Shown here: piece by piece, positions 10,104 through 17,864 of the stretch
How positions within the stretch are numbered: the first letter of the stretch is position 1
How the letters are laid out: every line of letters begins with the position of its first letter
From: Saccharopolyspora sp. SCSIO 74807
GTDB lineage: Bacteria > Actinomycetota > Actinomycetes > Mycobacteriales > Pseudonocardiaceae
DNA length: 64,000 bases
Assembly (NCBI RefSeq): GCF_037023755.1
Contig: NZ_CP146100.1
Span: forward strand, 1,056,501 to 1,120,500
Direction of reading: 5' to 3'
Translations under genes and position numbers: made by a program
Notes under the pieces: generated by a model
The model's input: only the letters and a program-made list of their open reading frames with translations
Databases searched by the model: none
What the model was told of the DNA's origin: nothing

Positions 10104-12668
10104 TCACAGCTTGGTCAGCGGAACGCTGCCGATGAGCATCAACCGCACGGTTCCCGAGGCCCCGAAATCGATCGTGGCGGTCGCGCGCGCACCTTCGCCC
10201 TCGGTGGCCAACACCGTGCCGAGGCCGTACTTGTCGTGCGTGACCCGGTCCCCGGCGTCCAGCTTGATCGCCATCTGGTCCTTCCAGCCCGCCGCACCGG
10301 TGCTGCGCATGCCGCGCTCGGCCAGCCCGGCCTGCGCCGAATCCGAACCGCCGCGGTCGAACCCGCCGCGGTTACCCCACGTGCTGCGCACCTGCGGCGC
10401 GGACCGCTCCGGCTCGATGCGGCGCCACTCGAACAGCTCGTCCGGGATCTCGGTGAGGAACCGCGAAGCCGGGTTCGTCATCGGCTGCCCCCACGCCGAG
10501 CGCATCAACGCCCGCGACAGGTACAGCCGCTGCCGGGCGCGGGTGATGCCGACGTAGGCCAGCCGCCGCTCCTCGGCCAGTTCGGCGGGGTCGCTCAGCG
10601 CCCGCATGTGCGGGAAGATCCCGTCTTCCCAGCCGGTGGAGAACACCACCGGGAACTCCAGGCCCTTCGCGGTGTGCAGGGTCATCAGGGTGACCACGCC
10701 GTCGCCGGATTCCGGCAGCGAGTCGGCGTCGGCCACCAGCGAAACCCGCTCCAGGAACGCGGCCAGCGAGTCGTCCGCGGGCAGGCCGAGCGCTTCCTCC
10801 TCGGCGTCCTCCGCAGCCGGTTCGGCCGGGCGCACGACGGATTCCGCGGAAGGGTCGTCGGTGTCCTGACCGGAAACGTCCTGGCCGGGCTCGTCGTGCC
10901 CGGCTGTGTTCTGTCCGCTGCCGGGCTGCCCGCTGCCGGGCTGCCCGCCGCCGGGCTGCCCGTCGGAGGACTGCCCGGGTGCCTGCGGCGCGCGGGACTC
11001 GGTGAACTCGCGAGCCACCGTGACCAGCTCCGTCAGGTTCTCCACCCGCCCGGCGTCCTGCGGGTCGTCGCTGGCCTCCAGCTCACCGCGGTAGCCGGTG
11101 CGTTCCAGCACCGCCTCCAGCACGTCGGCCACGTCCGACTCGCGGGCGATCTCGCCGAGCTCGTCCAGTAGCGCCACGAAACCGGAGATCTGCCGCTGCG
11201 CGCGGGTGGCCAGCGCAGGCACCCGGCCCTCCGCGGCCTGGCGCAGCGCCGCGTTGAACGAAATCCGCTCCTGATCGGCGTGCGAGGCGACCACGGTCTC
11301 GGCCTTGTCGCCGATACCGCGCTTGGGCACGTTCAGGATGCGGCGCAGGCTCACCGTGTCGTCCGGGTTGTCCAGCACCCGCAGGTAGGCCAGCGCGTCG
11401 CGGACCTCGCGGCGCTCGTAGAAGCGCACCCCGCCGATGACCCGGTAGGGCAGGCCGAGGCGGATGAACACCTCCTCGAACACCCGGGACTGGTTGTTGG
11501 TCCGGTAGAACACCGCGATGTCGTTGAACGTGACCTCGCCGTCGTCGACCAGCTTGTCGATCTCGCCGGCCACGAACGCCGCCTCGTCGTGCTCGTTGTC
11601 GGCGACGTACCCGACGATCGGCGCGCCTTCGCCCGCCTCGCTCCACAGCCGCTTGTCCCGGCGGTTCGAGTTGCGCCGGATCACCGAGTTCGCCGCGTTC
11701 AGGATGGTCTGGGTGGAGCGGTAGTTCTGCTCCAGCAGGATCGTGCGGGCCTGCGGGTAGTCCCGCTCGAACTCCTCGATGTTGCGGATCGTCGCGCCGC
11801 GGAACGCGTAGATCGACTGGTCGGCGTCGCCGACCACGCACAGCTCGGCAGGCGGCGTGCCGCTCTCGGTCGGTTCGAGCCCCACCAGCTCGCGCACCAG
11901 CACGTACTGCGCGTGGTTGGTGTCCTGGTACTCGTCGACCATCACGTGCCGGAACCGGCGGCGGTAGTGCTCGGCGACGTCCGGGTGCTCGCGCAGCAGG
12001 TCCACGGTGCGCATGATCAGGTCGTCGAAGTCCATCGCCTGCGAGTCGGCCAGCTTGCGCTGGTAGGCGGCGTAGACCTGGGCGACCTTGCGCTCCATGT
12101 CGTTGCCCGCGCGCTCGGCCGCCTCCGCAGGGGTGACCAGCTCGTTCTTCAGGTTCGACACGTGCACGCCGAGGGTGCGCGCCGGATAGCGCTTGGAGTC
12201 CAGCTCCAGCTCGCGGCCGATCATCGTGATCATCCGCCGCGAGTCGTCGGCGTCGTAGATGGTGAAGTTCGACGAGATGCCCAGCGTCTTCGCCTCGCGG
12301 CGCAGCACCCGCACGCACATCGAGTGGAACGTGGACACCCACATCGCGTTCGCGCGCCTGCCCACCAGCTCGGCCACCCGCTCCTTCATCTCGGCGGCGG
12401 CCTTGTTGGTGAACGTGATCGCCATGATCTGCCCGGGATGCACCCCCTGCGCGAGCAGGTAGGCGATCCGGTTGGTCAGCACCCGGGTCTTGCCGGAACC
12501 GGCGCCCGCCACGATCAGCAGCGGCGAGCCGGTGTGCACCACGGCCTCGGACTGCTGCGGGTTCAAGCCCGCGAGCAGGGCGTCCGGATCATGCGCCGCC
12601 GCGCCTGCAGCAGCGGCGGAACCCGCCTGGGACGGACCGTCGTGCGGAAGATCGAACAGGGTGCTCAT
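10104..12668 (-). CDS. pcrA: ATP-dependent 3'-5' DNA helicase PcrA/UvrD1
   Basis: SF1A helicase for nucleotide excision repair and replication-fork clearance. Walker A GAGSGKT lies at residues 55-61, the DEYQDTN box near 245, then QNYRST, VYRTNNQSR-type and LMTLHTAKGLEFPVVF motifs, and a C-terminal Tudor-like segment (GDRVTHDKYGLGTV). At 854 residues it is slightly long because of a low-complexity insert of PGSGQ-like repeats followed by an acidic stretch (about 565-640). ATG at 12668 with GGAG upstream. Its orthologue (Rv0949) has the same neighbours. Confidence 0.96.
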   Translation of the reverse strand: MSTLFDLPHDGPSQAGSAAAAGAAAHDPDALLAGLNPQQSEAVVHTGSPLLIVAGAGSGKTRVLTNRIAYLLAQGVHPGQIMAITFTNKAAAEMKERVAELVGRRANAMWVSTFHSMCVRVLRREAKTLGISSNFTIYDADDSRRMITMIGRELELDSKRYPARTLGVHVSNLKNELVTPAEAAERAGNDMERKVAQVYAAYQRKLADSQAMDFDDLIMRTVDLLREHPDVAEHYRRRFRHVMVDEYQDTNHAQYVLVRELVGLEPTESGTPPAELCVVGDADQSIYAFRGATIRNIEEFERDYPQARTILLEQNYRSTQTILNAANSVIRRNSNRRDKRLWSEAGEGAPIVGYVADNEHDEAAFVAGEIDKLVDDGEVTFNDIAVFYRTNNQSRVFEEVFIRLGLPYRVIGGVRFYERREVRDALAYLRVLDNPDDTVSLRRILNVPKRGIGDKAETVVASHADQERISFNAALRQAAEGRVPALATRAQRQISGFVALLDELGEIARESDVADVLEAVLERTGYRGELEASDDPQDAGRVENLTELVTVAREFTESRAPQAPGQSSDGQPGGGQPGSGQPGSGQNTAGHDEPGQDVSGQDTDDPSAESVVRPAEPAAEDAEEEALGLPADDSLAAFLERVSLVADADSLPESGDGVVTLMTLHTAKGLEFPVVFSTGWEDGIFPHMRALSDPAELAEERRLAYVGITRARQRLYLSRALMRSAWGQPMTNPASRFLTEIPDELFEWRRIEPERSAPQVRSTWGNRGGFDRGGSDSAQAGLAERGMRSTGAAGWKDQMAIKLDAGDRVTHDKYGLGTVLATEGEGARATATIDFGASGTVRLMLIGSVPLTKL

Positions 12669-12726
12669 CGCCGCTCCACGTTACCGGGAGCCCCTGACAC
12701 CCCCGGAGCACCCGCACGCTGCGCGA

Positions 12727-13125
12727 TCACTCGTCCTTGGGCACCACCACCGGCAGCTGGTGCGCCACCGCGGCCTCCTCCAACCGCTTGTCGTAGGTGA
12801 TGAACGCGCTCAACGGGGTACCGACGTGCAGCGCCGTGGCCAGATGAATCGCATCGAGCGAGCGAATGCTCGCGGGCGTCACCTGATACGCCCGGGTCGC
12901 GATCTCGCTCACCGGCACCTTGACCACGCCCGCGAGCATCTTGGTGGCCCATCGCCAGGAACTCTCGCTCGGAACTCCGCGGTTCAGCACGCGAAGCACT
13001 TCCACGAGCAGCAACTCGCTCGAAACCCAAGGCTGCTGGTTCGAGGAAACGTACTTCGCGATGGCCGGCCGGTGCTCCTCCGGCAGCAGCAATTTGAGGA
13101 ATGCGCAGGAGTCGAAGTAGATCAT
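12727..13125 (-). CDS. vapC: PIN-domain ribonuclease toxin (VapC-like)
   Basis: A predicted metal-dependent RNase of a type II toxin-antitoxin module. The acidic PIN residues are visible: IYFDSCAFLKLL at the start, E in LLLVEVLR, SLDAIHLATAL, and D in FITYDKRLEEAA. At 132 residues it is normal length and looks intact. ATG at 13125 overlaps the antitoxin stop by 4 bp, so the pair is translationally coupled. It is placed between housekeeping genes pcrA and chorismate mutase, where M. tuberculosis has no such pair, suggesting insertion. The target RNA is unknown. Confidence 0.87.
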   Translation of the reverse strand: MIYFDSCAFLKLLLPEEHRPAIAKYVSSNQQPWVSSELLLVEVLRVLNRGVPSESSWRWATKMLAGVVKVPVSEIATRAYQVTPASIRSLDAIHLATALHVGTPLSAFITYDKRLEEAAVAHQLPVVVPKDE

Positions 13126-13490
13126 CGCTGATCCTCCGCGCGGTCCCTGAGCAATTCCTCGGACGCGGACCACCCCTGCTCGAAGATCGCCGGAAGAGGC
13201 CCTTCCGCAACCATCTCCAGCAGTTCCTCGTGCCGCTGCGGCCAATCCGGGTCGGCGTAACCCTTCCCGACGAACTCGTCCATCCGCCGCTCCACGGCGC
13301 TCTGCGGACGAACCAAGGCGAACGGTTCGCCCTCGGCGGTGATCGCGAACGCTTCGCCTTCCCGCACTCGCCTCATCAGTTCGGCCGCATCGGCTACGAA
13401 ATCGTCCACGTTGATCGTCGGGACGGCGGGCATTTCGGCGTTTCTCGGCTCTTGCCCTGCTTCCGGCGGCCGATCGTCAGTCATAGTCAT
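13122..13490 (-). CDS. Phd/YefM-type antitoxin partner of the PIN toxin
   Basis: A 122-residue protein. Its middle (TINVDDFVADAAELMRRVREG... FAITAEGEPFALV) has the Phd/YefM DNA-binding pattern: short strand, helix ending in a basic patch, then a GxPFALV-like hairpin. The C-terminal half is acidic and Trp/Leu-rich, suited to covering the toxin active site. ATG at 13490 is chosen; a second in-frame ATG lies at 13484. Likely autorepresses its own promoter, which diverges from the chorismate mutase leader. A longer upstream frame exists but has no support. Confidence 0.8.
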   Translation of the reverse strand: MTMTDDRPPEAGQEPRNAEMPAVPTINVDDFVADAAELMRRVREGEAFAITAEGEPFALVRPQSAVERRMDEFVGKGYADPDWPQRHEELLEMVAEGPLPAIFEQGWSASEELLRDRAEDQR

Positions 13491-13634
13491 ATGGTGCACT
13501 CTCCGCGCAGGCGATGGCGACTTCAACAAGATCCACTCGAACAGGTGGTCGCCTAGCTCGGTGATCTTGCGGCGCTCCGCCTGAGTCCGAAAGCACATGG
13601 CCACCGAGCCGCGAGCTGTGGCAGACTTGCCGAC

Positions 13635-13703
13635 GTGCTGACGCAGAACTTCGCAGTGGAGTTTTTCTACGGGCCCGGGACTCCGGCGCCCGTAGTTGCG
13701 TGA
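13635..13703 (+). CDS. Phe/Tyr-rich leader peptide of the chorismate mutase gene (22 residues)
   Basis: GTG-started 22-codon frame reading VLTQNFAVEFFYGPGTPAPV then VA and a TGA stop. It contains Phe6 and a Phe-Phe-Tyr run at residues 10-12, the two end products that depend on chorismate mutase. There is no clear Shine-Dalgarno; a CAGACT hexamer about 8 bases upstream would fit a leaderless transcript. It ends 88 bp before the chorismate mutase ATG and runs into mutually exclusive hairpins, so I read it as an attenuation leader. It is too short for coding statistics. Confidence 0.6.
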   Translation: MLTQNFAVEFFYGPGTPAPVVA

Positions 13704-13746
13704 GCTCTGACCACTACGACGCCCCGGGGTCCTCGGACCCGGGGCG
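13667..13746 (+). promoter_or_regulatory. Putative Phe/Tyr attenuator with alternative hairpins
   Basis: Hairpin 1 pairs CTACGGGC (13667-13674) with GCCCGTAG (13688-13695) and starts inside the FFY codons. An antiterminator can pair 13685-13695 with 13714-13723 (CGTAG with CTACG, plus GGCG with CGCC). A terminator-like stem pairs 13720-13732 with 13735-13746 with one bulge. The antiterminator shares strands with both others, the classic 1:2, 2:3, 3:4 layout. A stalled ribosome at FFY would free strand 2. The U-tract after the last stem is weak, as is common in high-GC bacteria. Confidence 0.55.
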
Positions 13747-13791
13747 TTCGCATGCCGGGGCCGGGGGCGGGGCCGATCCGGAGGACGAGTC

Positions 13792-14106
13792 ATGAACGCC
13801 GCTGTGGACGGTGACCAGCAACAGCCCGAGACCCCCGACGCCGCGGAGCCCGCGCAGCCCGCGTCGGAGGCGATCTCCGGCTTCCGCGAAGAGATCGACT
13901 ACCTGGACGCCGAGATCCTGCGCCTGGTCAAGCGCCGCGCCGAGGTTTCCAGGCAGGTCGGCGAGCGGCGGATGGCCGACGGCGGACCCCGCATCGTCTA
14001 CAACCGCGAGATGGACGTGCTCGCGCGCTACCGCGAACTCGGCCCGGAAGGCCGGGAACTCGCGATGATCCTGCTGCGCCTGGGCCGCGGCCGGCTCGGG
14101 CACTGA
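13792..14106 (+). CDS. aroQ: Chorismate mutase (AroQ class)
   Basis: Converts chorismate to prephenate, the branch point to Phe and Tyr, in the cytosol. A 104-residue all-helical domain: EIDYLDAEILRLVKRRAEVSRQVGERRMADGGPRI... with the usual Arg/Lys pattern and a short C-terminal helix ending RLGRGRLGH, similar to M. tuberculosis Rv0948c, which works with DAHP synthase. ATG at 13792 with GGAGGACGAG upstream. Predicted control by the leader and attenuator at 13635-13746. Confidence 0.92.
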   Translation: MNAAVDGDQQQPETPDAAEPAQPASEAISGFREEIDYLDAEILRLVKRRAEVSRQVGERRMADGGPRIVYNREMDVLARYRELGPEGRELAMILLRLGRGRLGH

Positions 14107-14115
14107 CCCGCTCCG

Positions 14116-14147
14116 CGCGCCGGGCGGGCACCGAGCCGCCCGGCGCG
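14116..14147. terminator. Bidirectional terminator between aroQ and the SDR gene
   Basis: Perfect 12-bp arms 14116-14127 and 14136-14147 with an 8-base loop fill the gap between the converging genes. Confidence 0.8.
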
Positions 14148-14148
14148 T

Positions 14149-14934
14149 TCAGTGCGCCGTCCAGCCCCCGTCCATCGGGAACGACGAACCGGTGACCGAG
14201 GTCGTGGCCGGTCCGCACAGCCAGCACACCAGGTCGGCCACCTCGTCCGGCTCCACCAGCCGCTTGACCGGGGTGCGCGCCAGCAGCACGTCTTCGATGA
14301 CCTGCTCCTCCGGCACCCGGTGCAGCTCGGCCTGCTCGGCGACCTGCTTCTCCACCAGCGGGGTGCGCACGTAGCCGGGGTTGATGCAGTTCGAGGTGAC
14401 GCCGTAGGCGGCGCCCTCCACCGCGATCGTTTTGGACAACCCTTCCAAGCCGTGCTTGGCGGTGACGTACGCGCTCTTGAACGGCGACGCGCGCAGGCCG
14501 TGCACCGAGGAGATGTTCACGATCCGGCCCCAGCCCCGCTCGTACATCCCGGGCAGCGCCGCCCGGACCAGCCGGAACGGGGACTCCAGCATCACTCGCA
14601 GCAGCTTGCCGAACGCCTCCGGCGGGAACTGGTGCACCGGGGCGACGTGCTGCAGCCCGGCGTTGTTGACCACGACATCGGCGTGCTCGCCCAGCGGGGC
14701 GGCGGCTTCCGGATCGTCGAGGTCGACGATGCCGGCCTCGGCTCCGATCTCCTCCGCGATGCGCTGCACCGGCTCGGCGTCGCGGTCCACGGCCACGACG
14801 GTGGCGCCGGCCGCGGCGAGCCTGCGCGCGGCGGCGGAGCCGATGCCGCTTGCCGCGCCGGTCACCACCGCCCGCTTGCCGGCGAGCAGGTACGGGTCCG
14901 GGACGGCGGGAGAGCCGGTCGGCCGATCATCCAT
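14149..14934 (-). CDS. 3-hydroxybutyrate dehydrogenase (SDR family)
   Basis: NAD-dependent short-chain dehydrogenase oxidising D-3-hydroxybutyrate to acetoacetate. The Rossmann motif TGAASGIG, NNAGLQHVAPV, catalytic Ser in NISSVHG and YVTAK (Tyr-x-x-x-Lys) are present; NNAGLQHVAPVHQFP and the HRVPEE region are typical of this subgroup. 261 residues, ATG at 14934. TAGGTT lies 6 bases upstream of the ATG, so the transcript may be leaderless; an inverted repeat TGAGA-CCCA-TCTCA at 14951-14964 is a possible operator. Confidence 0.88.
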   Translation of the reverse strand: MDDRPTGSPAVPDPYLLAGKRAVVTGAASGIGSAAARRLAAAGATVVAVDRDAEPVQRIAEEIGAEAGIVDLDDPEAAAPLGEHADVVVNNAGLQHVAPVHQFPPEAFGKLLRVMLESPFRLVRAALPGMYERGWGRIVNISSVHGLRASPFKSAYVTAKHGLEGLSKTIAVEGAAYGVTSNCINPGYVRTPLVEKQVAEQAELHRVPEEQVIEDVLLARTPVKRLVEPDEVADLVCWLCGPATTSVTGSSFPMDGGWTAH

Positions 14935-15069
14935 AGCGCGAACCTATGCGTGAGACCCATCTCAATCCAGGGTCGGGGACAACCATTTTCGCGTCCGGCA
15001 GCCCGCGCCGGGGGCGTTTCCGGGATATCCCCCATACCGGACGGCCCGCGGTGCGGGCAGACTGGTGGC

Positions 15070-15390
15070 ATGAGCGCAATCGTTGACCTCGTCGCCTGGC
15101 TCGTGACCGTCGTGGCGGTGCTGGCAGCCGGTGGCCACGCGGTCTACTTGGGGATGCTGACCTCCGCGGCGCGCAAGCGTCCCGGTGGCCAGCCCGCGGT
15201 GGACTTCGCGCGCAAGCGGCTGCCGGTGGCGGGCGTGACGCTGGGCGTCACGCTGCTGGCGTTGCTGATCGCCAGCGGGGGTGCCGTCGGGGCGGACGTC
15301 TTCGCCATGCTGCTCGGCGCCGGTGGCGGTGCCGCCTCGCTGAAGGCGTTGCAGAGCAGCCAGACCAAGTTCCGCAGCGGGCAGTACTGA
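15070..15390 (+). CDS. Small membrane protein, unknown function
   Basis: A 106-residue protein with an N-terminal helix (about 4-28), a basic loop (AARKRPGGQPAVDFARKRLP) and two further hydrophobic stretches. The tail SLKALQSSQTKFRSGQY is polar. No recognised domain. It diverges from the SDR gene and is followed by a hairpin, so it is probably monocistronic. Codon use is typical of the chromosome. Confidence 0.75.
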   Translation: MSAIVDLVAWLVTVVAVLAAGGHAVYLGMLTSAARKRPGGQPAVDFARKRLPVAGVTLGVTLLALLIASGGAVGADVFAMLLGAGGGAASLKALQSSQTKFRSGQY

Positions 15391-15394
15391 AGTC

Positions 15395-15421
15395 CCGGTC
15401 CGGCCGCAACCGCCGGACCGG
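15395..15421 (+). terminator. Hairpin terminator
   Basis: Perfect 10-bp arms CCGGTCCGGC (15395-15404) and GCCGGACCGG (15412-15421), 4 bp after the stop of the small membrane protein. Confidence 0.7.
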
Positions 15422-15511
15422 CAGCGCCAGTAACCCGTCCGGGCGGTGCTGGCCTTTCTCACCTGCTCGTGTGACGCGCGGGGCGCTCGTTGCTGCCTAG
15501 CCTCCCCGACC

Positions 15512-16498
15512 ATGAGCCATTCGGCGGCATCCGGTTCAGCACTCCGACCCATCGTCGCGCCCGAACGACCCATCGCCGCTCCCGAGCGATCGAGCCCTCC
15601 GCATCCCGCGCTGGCCCGCCGGGTCGGCCGCGGCGGCCGGGCGGTGCGCTGGTCCGGTGAGATCGCGTCCGACGGCGGCAAGCACCGGGCGAGCGCACCG
15701 CCGGACGACCCGCTGGCGGACACCGATCCCACCGGCGGCCTGCACAAGTTCGACCTCGGCATGGTGCCCGCCTCGGTCACCCCGCCCCGCTCGTCCCGGC
15801 GTGCGGCGTGGTTCGCGGTGGCCGCCTCCGGTGCCGCGCTCGGCGGCCTGTTGCTGGTGATGGCCAACGCGGTCGGCCCTTCCGCATCGGTCGACGCCCT
15901 GCAGCTGCCGGGGATGCCGCGTTTCCGCGGATACCCGGAGCTGCAACCGGACCGGCCGCTGCCGTTGGCGTCACTTCCGGCGGAGGCGGTGGCCCCGCCG
16001 TCCGTTGCGGGGCTGCGGCCGCAATCCGTCCCGCTGCCGCAGCGGCCTCAGCACCAGCACGAACCGCCCGCACCGGGGCCACCGCCGGTCGCCGCCCTGC
16101 CCGTCGCACCACCCGCGGACGACGCCGAGCCTGCACCACCACCGGCCGAGCCCTCGACACCGGAAACGACTTTCCGCAACGAGCTGCTGACGCTGGCGGA
16201 TCCGCAGTTGGTGGCGGCACGCTCCGGCGAGTACTTCGCCGCGATCAGCTCCGGCGATCTCCCGTCCGCGTACGCGATGACCACCGGCGCGCTGCGCAAC
16301 GACGGGTACGAAGCGTTCGCCGCGCGCTACGACCGGGCCGAGTCGGTCGAAGTCGTCGCGGTGACCGCCGCGTCTTCCGGGACCATGACGGACCTGCGCA
16401 TCACGCGTCCCGACGGCTCGGTGCACGAGCAGCAGCGCCGGCTGCGCTTCACCTCGGGCAGCAACCCGCGGATGTTCGCCGACGAACCAGCGGGCTGA
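15512..16498 (+). CDS. Single-pass membrane protein with extracytoplasmic NTF2-like domain
   Basis: A 328-residue protein: disordered basic cytoplasmic head (1-95), one membrane helix (about 96-120), a proline-rich linker (125-220) and a C-terminal domain of about 100 residues (AARSGEYFAAISSGDLPSAY ... RITRPDGSVHEQQRRLRF). The C-terminal pattern of helices then paired strands suggests an NTF2/SnoaL-like fold; this is inferred by eye. ATG at 15512 was chosen over an upstream start because coding character begins there. It lies near two kinases with a similar outer part. Confidence 0.7.
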   Translation: MSHSAASGSALRPIVAPERPIAAPERSSPPHPALARRVGRGGRAVRWSGEIASDGGKHRASAPPDDPLADTDPTGGLHKFDLGMVPASVTPPRSSRRAAWFAVAASGAALGGLLLVMANAVGPSASVDALQLPGMPRFRGYPELQPDRPLPLASLPAEAVAPPSVAGLRPQSVPLPQRPQHQHEPPAPGPPPVAALPVAPPADDAEPAPPPAEPSTPETTFRNELLTLADPQLVAARSGEYFAAISSGDLPSAYAMTTGALRNDGYEAFAARYDRAESVEVVAVTAASSGTMTDLRITRPDGSVHEQQRRLRFTSGSNPRMFADEPAG

Positions 16499-16580
16499 AG
16501 CGCCTGCGCTGCGTAGCCACTTGCTCTGTTCGTGCCGTTCGGCTCCGGATTCCTGATCCTCTTTCAGGTGAACCGCGGGC

Positions 16581-16604
16581 CTGGGGCACCCATGGGCGCC
16601 CCAG
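16581..16604 (+). terminator. Hairpin between two membrane protein genes
   Basis: Arms CTGGGGC (16581-16587) and GCCCCAG (16598-16604). A modest 7-bp stem; could separate transcription of the two genes. Confidence 0.5.
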
Positions 16605-16659
16605 CGGGAGTACGTGTGCATGGCGCCCGCGCATCGTCCCCGAGGAGGCCCGCACCGAG

Positions 16660-17385
16660 ATGCGGCACCGACGTCCCACCGAACCGGTTCCCGTCCGCCG
16701 CGATCCGGAAATCCGCTGGTTACCGCACTTCACCCCGACACCGGACGAGGCAGCCAGGACCGAGCAGCTCGTCAAGGAACTGCTCGGCGGCGACGACACC
16801 GTGCCCGCGCCCTCGGCGCCGCTGCGCTTCCGCGTCATCATCGGGACGTTGTGCGGCGCGCTGCTGCTCGGCTCGGCCGTCGCGGCCGGCGCGATCACCG
16901 CGAGGTTCAGCACGGATGTCGCGGTTCCCGAGGAGTCGCCGCACGGCGAACTCGCATTCCGCCCCGACGTGCTGCGCGGCAAGCGGGACGGCGGCGTGCA
17001 GCAGGCCGCAGTCCGGCCGCCCGAACCGCCGGGTGAACCGCTGAGCGGCGTGAACCCGGCGGCCGGGACGCCGCGCGCGGCGGTGGAAGCGGTGCGGGCG
17101 TTCTACCGGGACCTGGGATCGGCCCCGGGCACGGCGGTCGCCAGACTCGCACCGGGAGTGCTGCTGTCTCCGCAGGCCGAAGTCGCGCGCGCCTGGTCGG
17201 AAGCGACGACGGTCCGCCCGTTGCAGGTACGCGCGCTCGGCCCGAACGTGGTGCGCAGCGAGGTCGAAGTGGGTTATGCGGACGGAGCCAGGCTGGTGCT
17301 GCGGCATCGGATCACCGTCACCGGCGACCGCAGGCCGGTGATCGTGCGCGCGGAGCTGCTGTCGGCCCAGCACTTCCCCCGCTGA
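16660..17385 (+). CDS. Single-pass membrane protein with extracytoplasmic NTF2-like domain
   Basis: A 241-residue protein of the same plan as its upstream neighbour: cytoplasmic head (1-54, with DEAARTEQLVKELLGGDD), membrane helix (about 55-80), Pro-rich linker, then a domain AAVEAVRAFYRDLGSAPGTA... to RAELLSAQHFPR. The head resembles short segments that bind cytoplasmic partners, but no motif is certain. ATG at 16660 with GAGGAGG 11 bases upstream. It lies 475 bp before the first kinase. Confidence 0.72.
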   Translation: MRHRRPTEPVPVRRDPEIRWLPHFTPTPDEAARTEQLVKELLGGDDTVPAPSAPLRFRVIIGTLCGALLLGSAVAAGAITARFSTDVAVPEESPHGELAFRPDVLRGKRDGGVQQAAVRPPEPPGEPLSGVNPAAGTPRAAVEAVRAFYRDLGSAPGTAVARLAPGVLLSPQAEVARAWSEATTVRPLQVRALGPNVVRSEVEVGYADGARLVLRHRITVTGDRRPVIVRAELLSAQHFPR

Positions 17386-17744
17386 CCACGGCACAACGCT
17401 GCGGCGGTACCGTTCTGCGGGATCACAACAATGCGGCAACGACGTCCGTCGGCTCGTGGCCGCCGCAGCGCCGCCCGGCCGCGCACCGGATTCGGATCGC
17501 GAGTCGATCAACGCTTCGGCAGTGCTCCCCGGTCGGCCGCACCACCCGCGGCGTGGACTGCGGAAACACTTCGGCCGACCGGAACGATTCGCAACACGGC
17601 GGGGTCGCGACACGCGCGGTGCAGATCGGGCAGTCGGATCTCGCGACTTCGGGCCTATGCCGCGAAGGCGTCGGCTAGGCTGCCGTACCGCGGCAAGGTC
17701 CGGCTTCCGGGCCGAAACCGGGCCGCGGAGCAAGGAACGTGTAC
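17386..17744. other. Intergenic region upstream of the kinase gene
   Basis: No convincing gene on either strand. The 3' part is expected to hold the kinase promoter; the TAGGCT at about 17675 is a possible -10 element without a good -35 partner. Confidence 0.4.
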
Positions 17745-17864
17745 ATGTCGGAGGGCCGAACCGGTCCGCCAAATCCGCCGTTGCCCGGCGGGGCGCAGCC
17801 CATCCCGAGGGGTGCGGCGCGAGCCCGTGCGGGCATCGAGAGCAGTACGGGGAGACGTCGGTGA
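17745..17864 (+). CDS. Possible 39-residue upstream ORF coupled to the kinase
   Basis: ATG at 17745 (GTG two codons earlier) opens a 39-codon Pro/Arg-rich frame (MSEGRTGPPNPPLPGGAQPI...) whose TGA overlaps the kinase GTG as GTGA. AAGGAA lies just upstream. The exact coupling argues for translation, but the product has no recognised domain and the codon count is small. It could be a regulatory uORF or chance. Confidence 0.35.
   Translation: MSEGRTGPPNPPLPGGAQPIPRGAARARAGIESSTGRRR

Noticed and set aside
10905-10980. CRISPR-like tandem repeats
   Set aside because: Short contiguous in-frame repeats within pcrA with no spacers.
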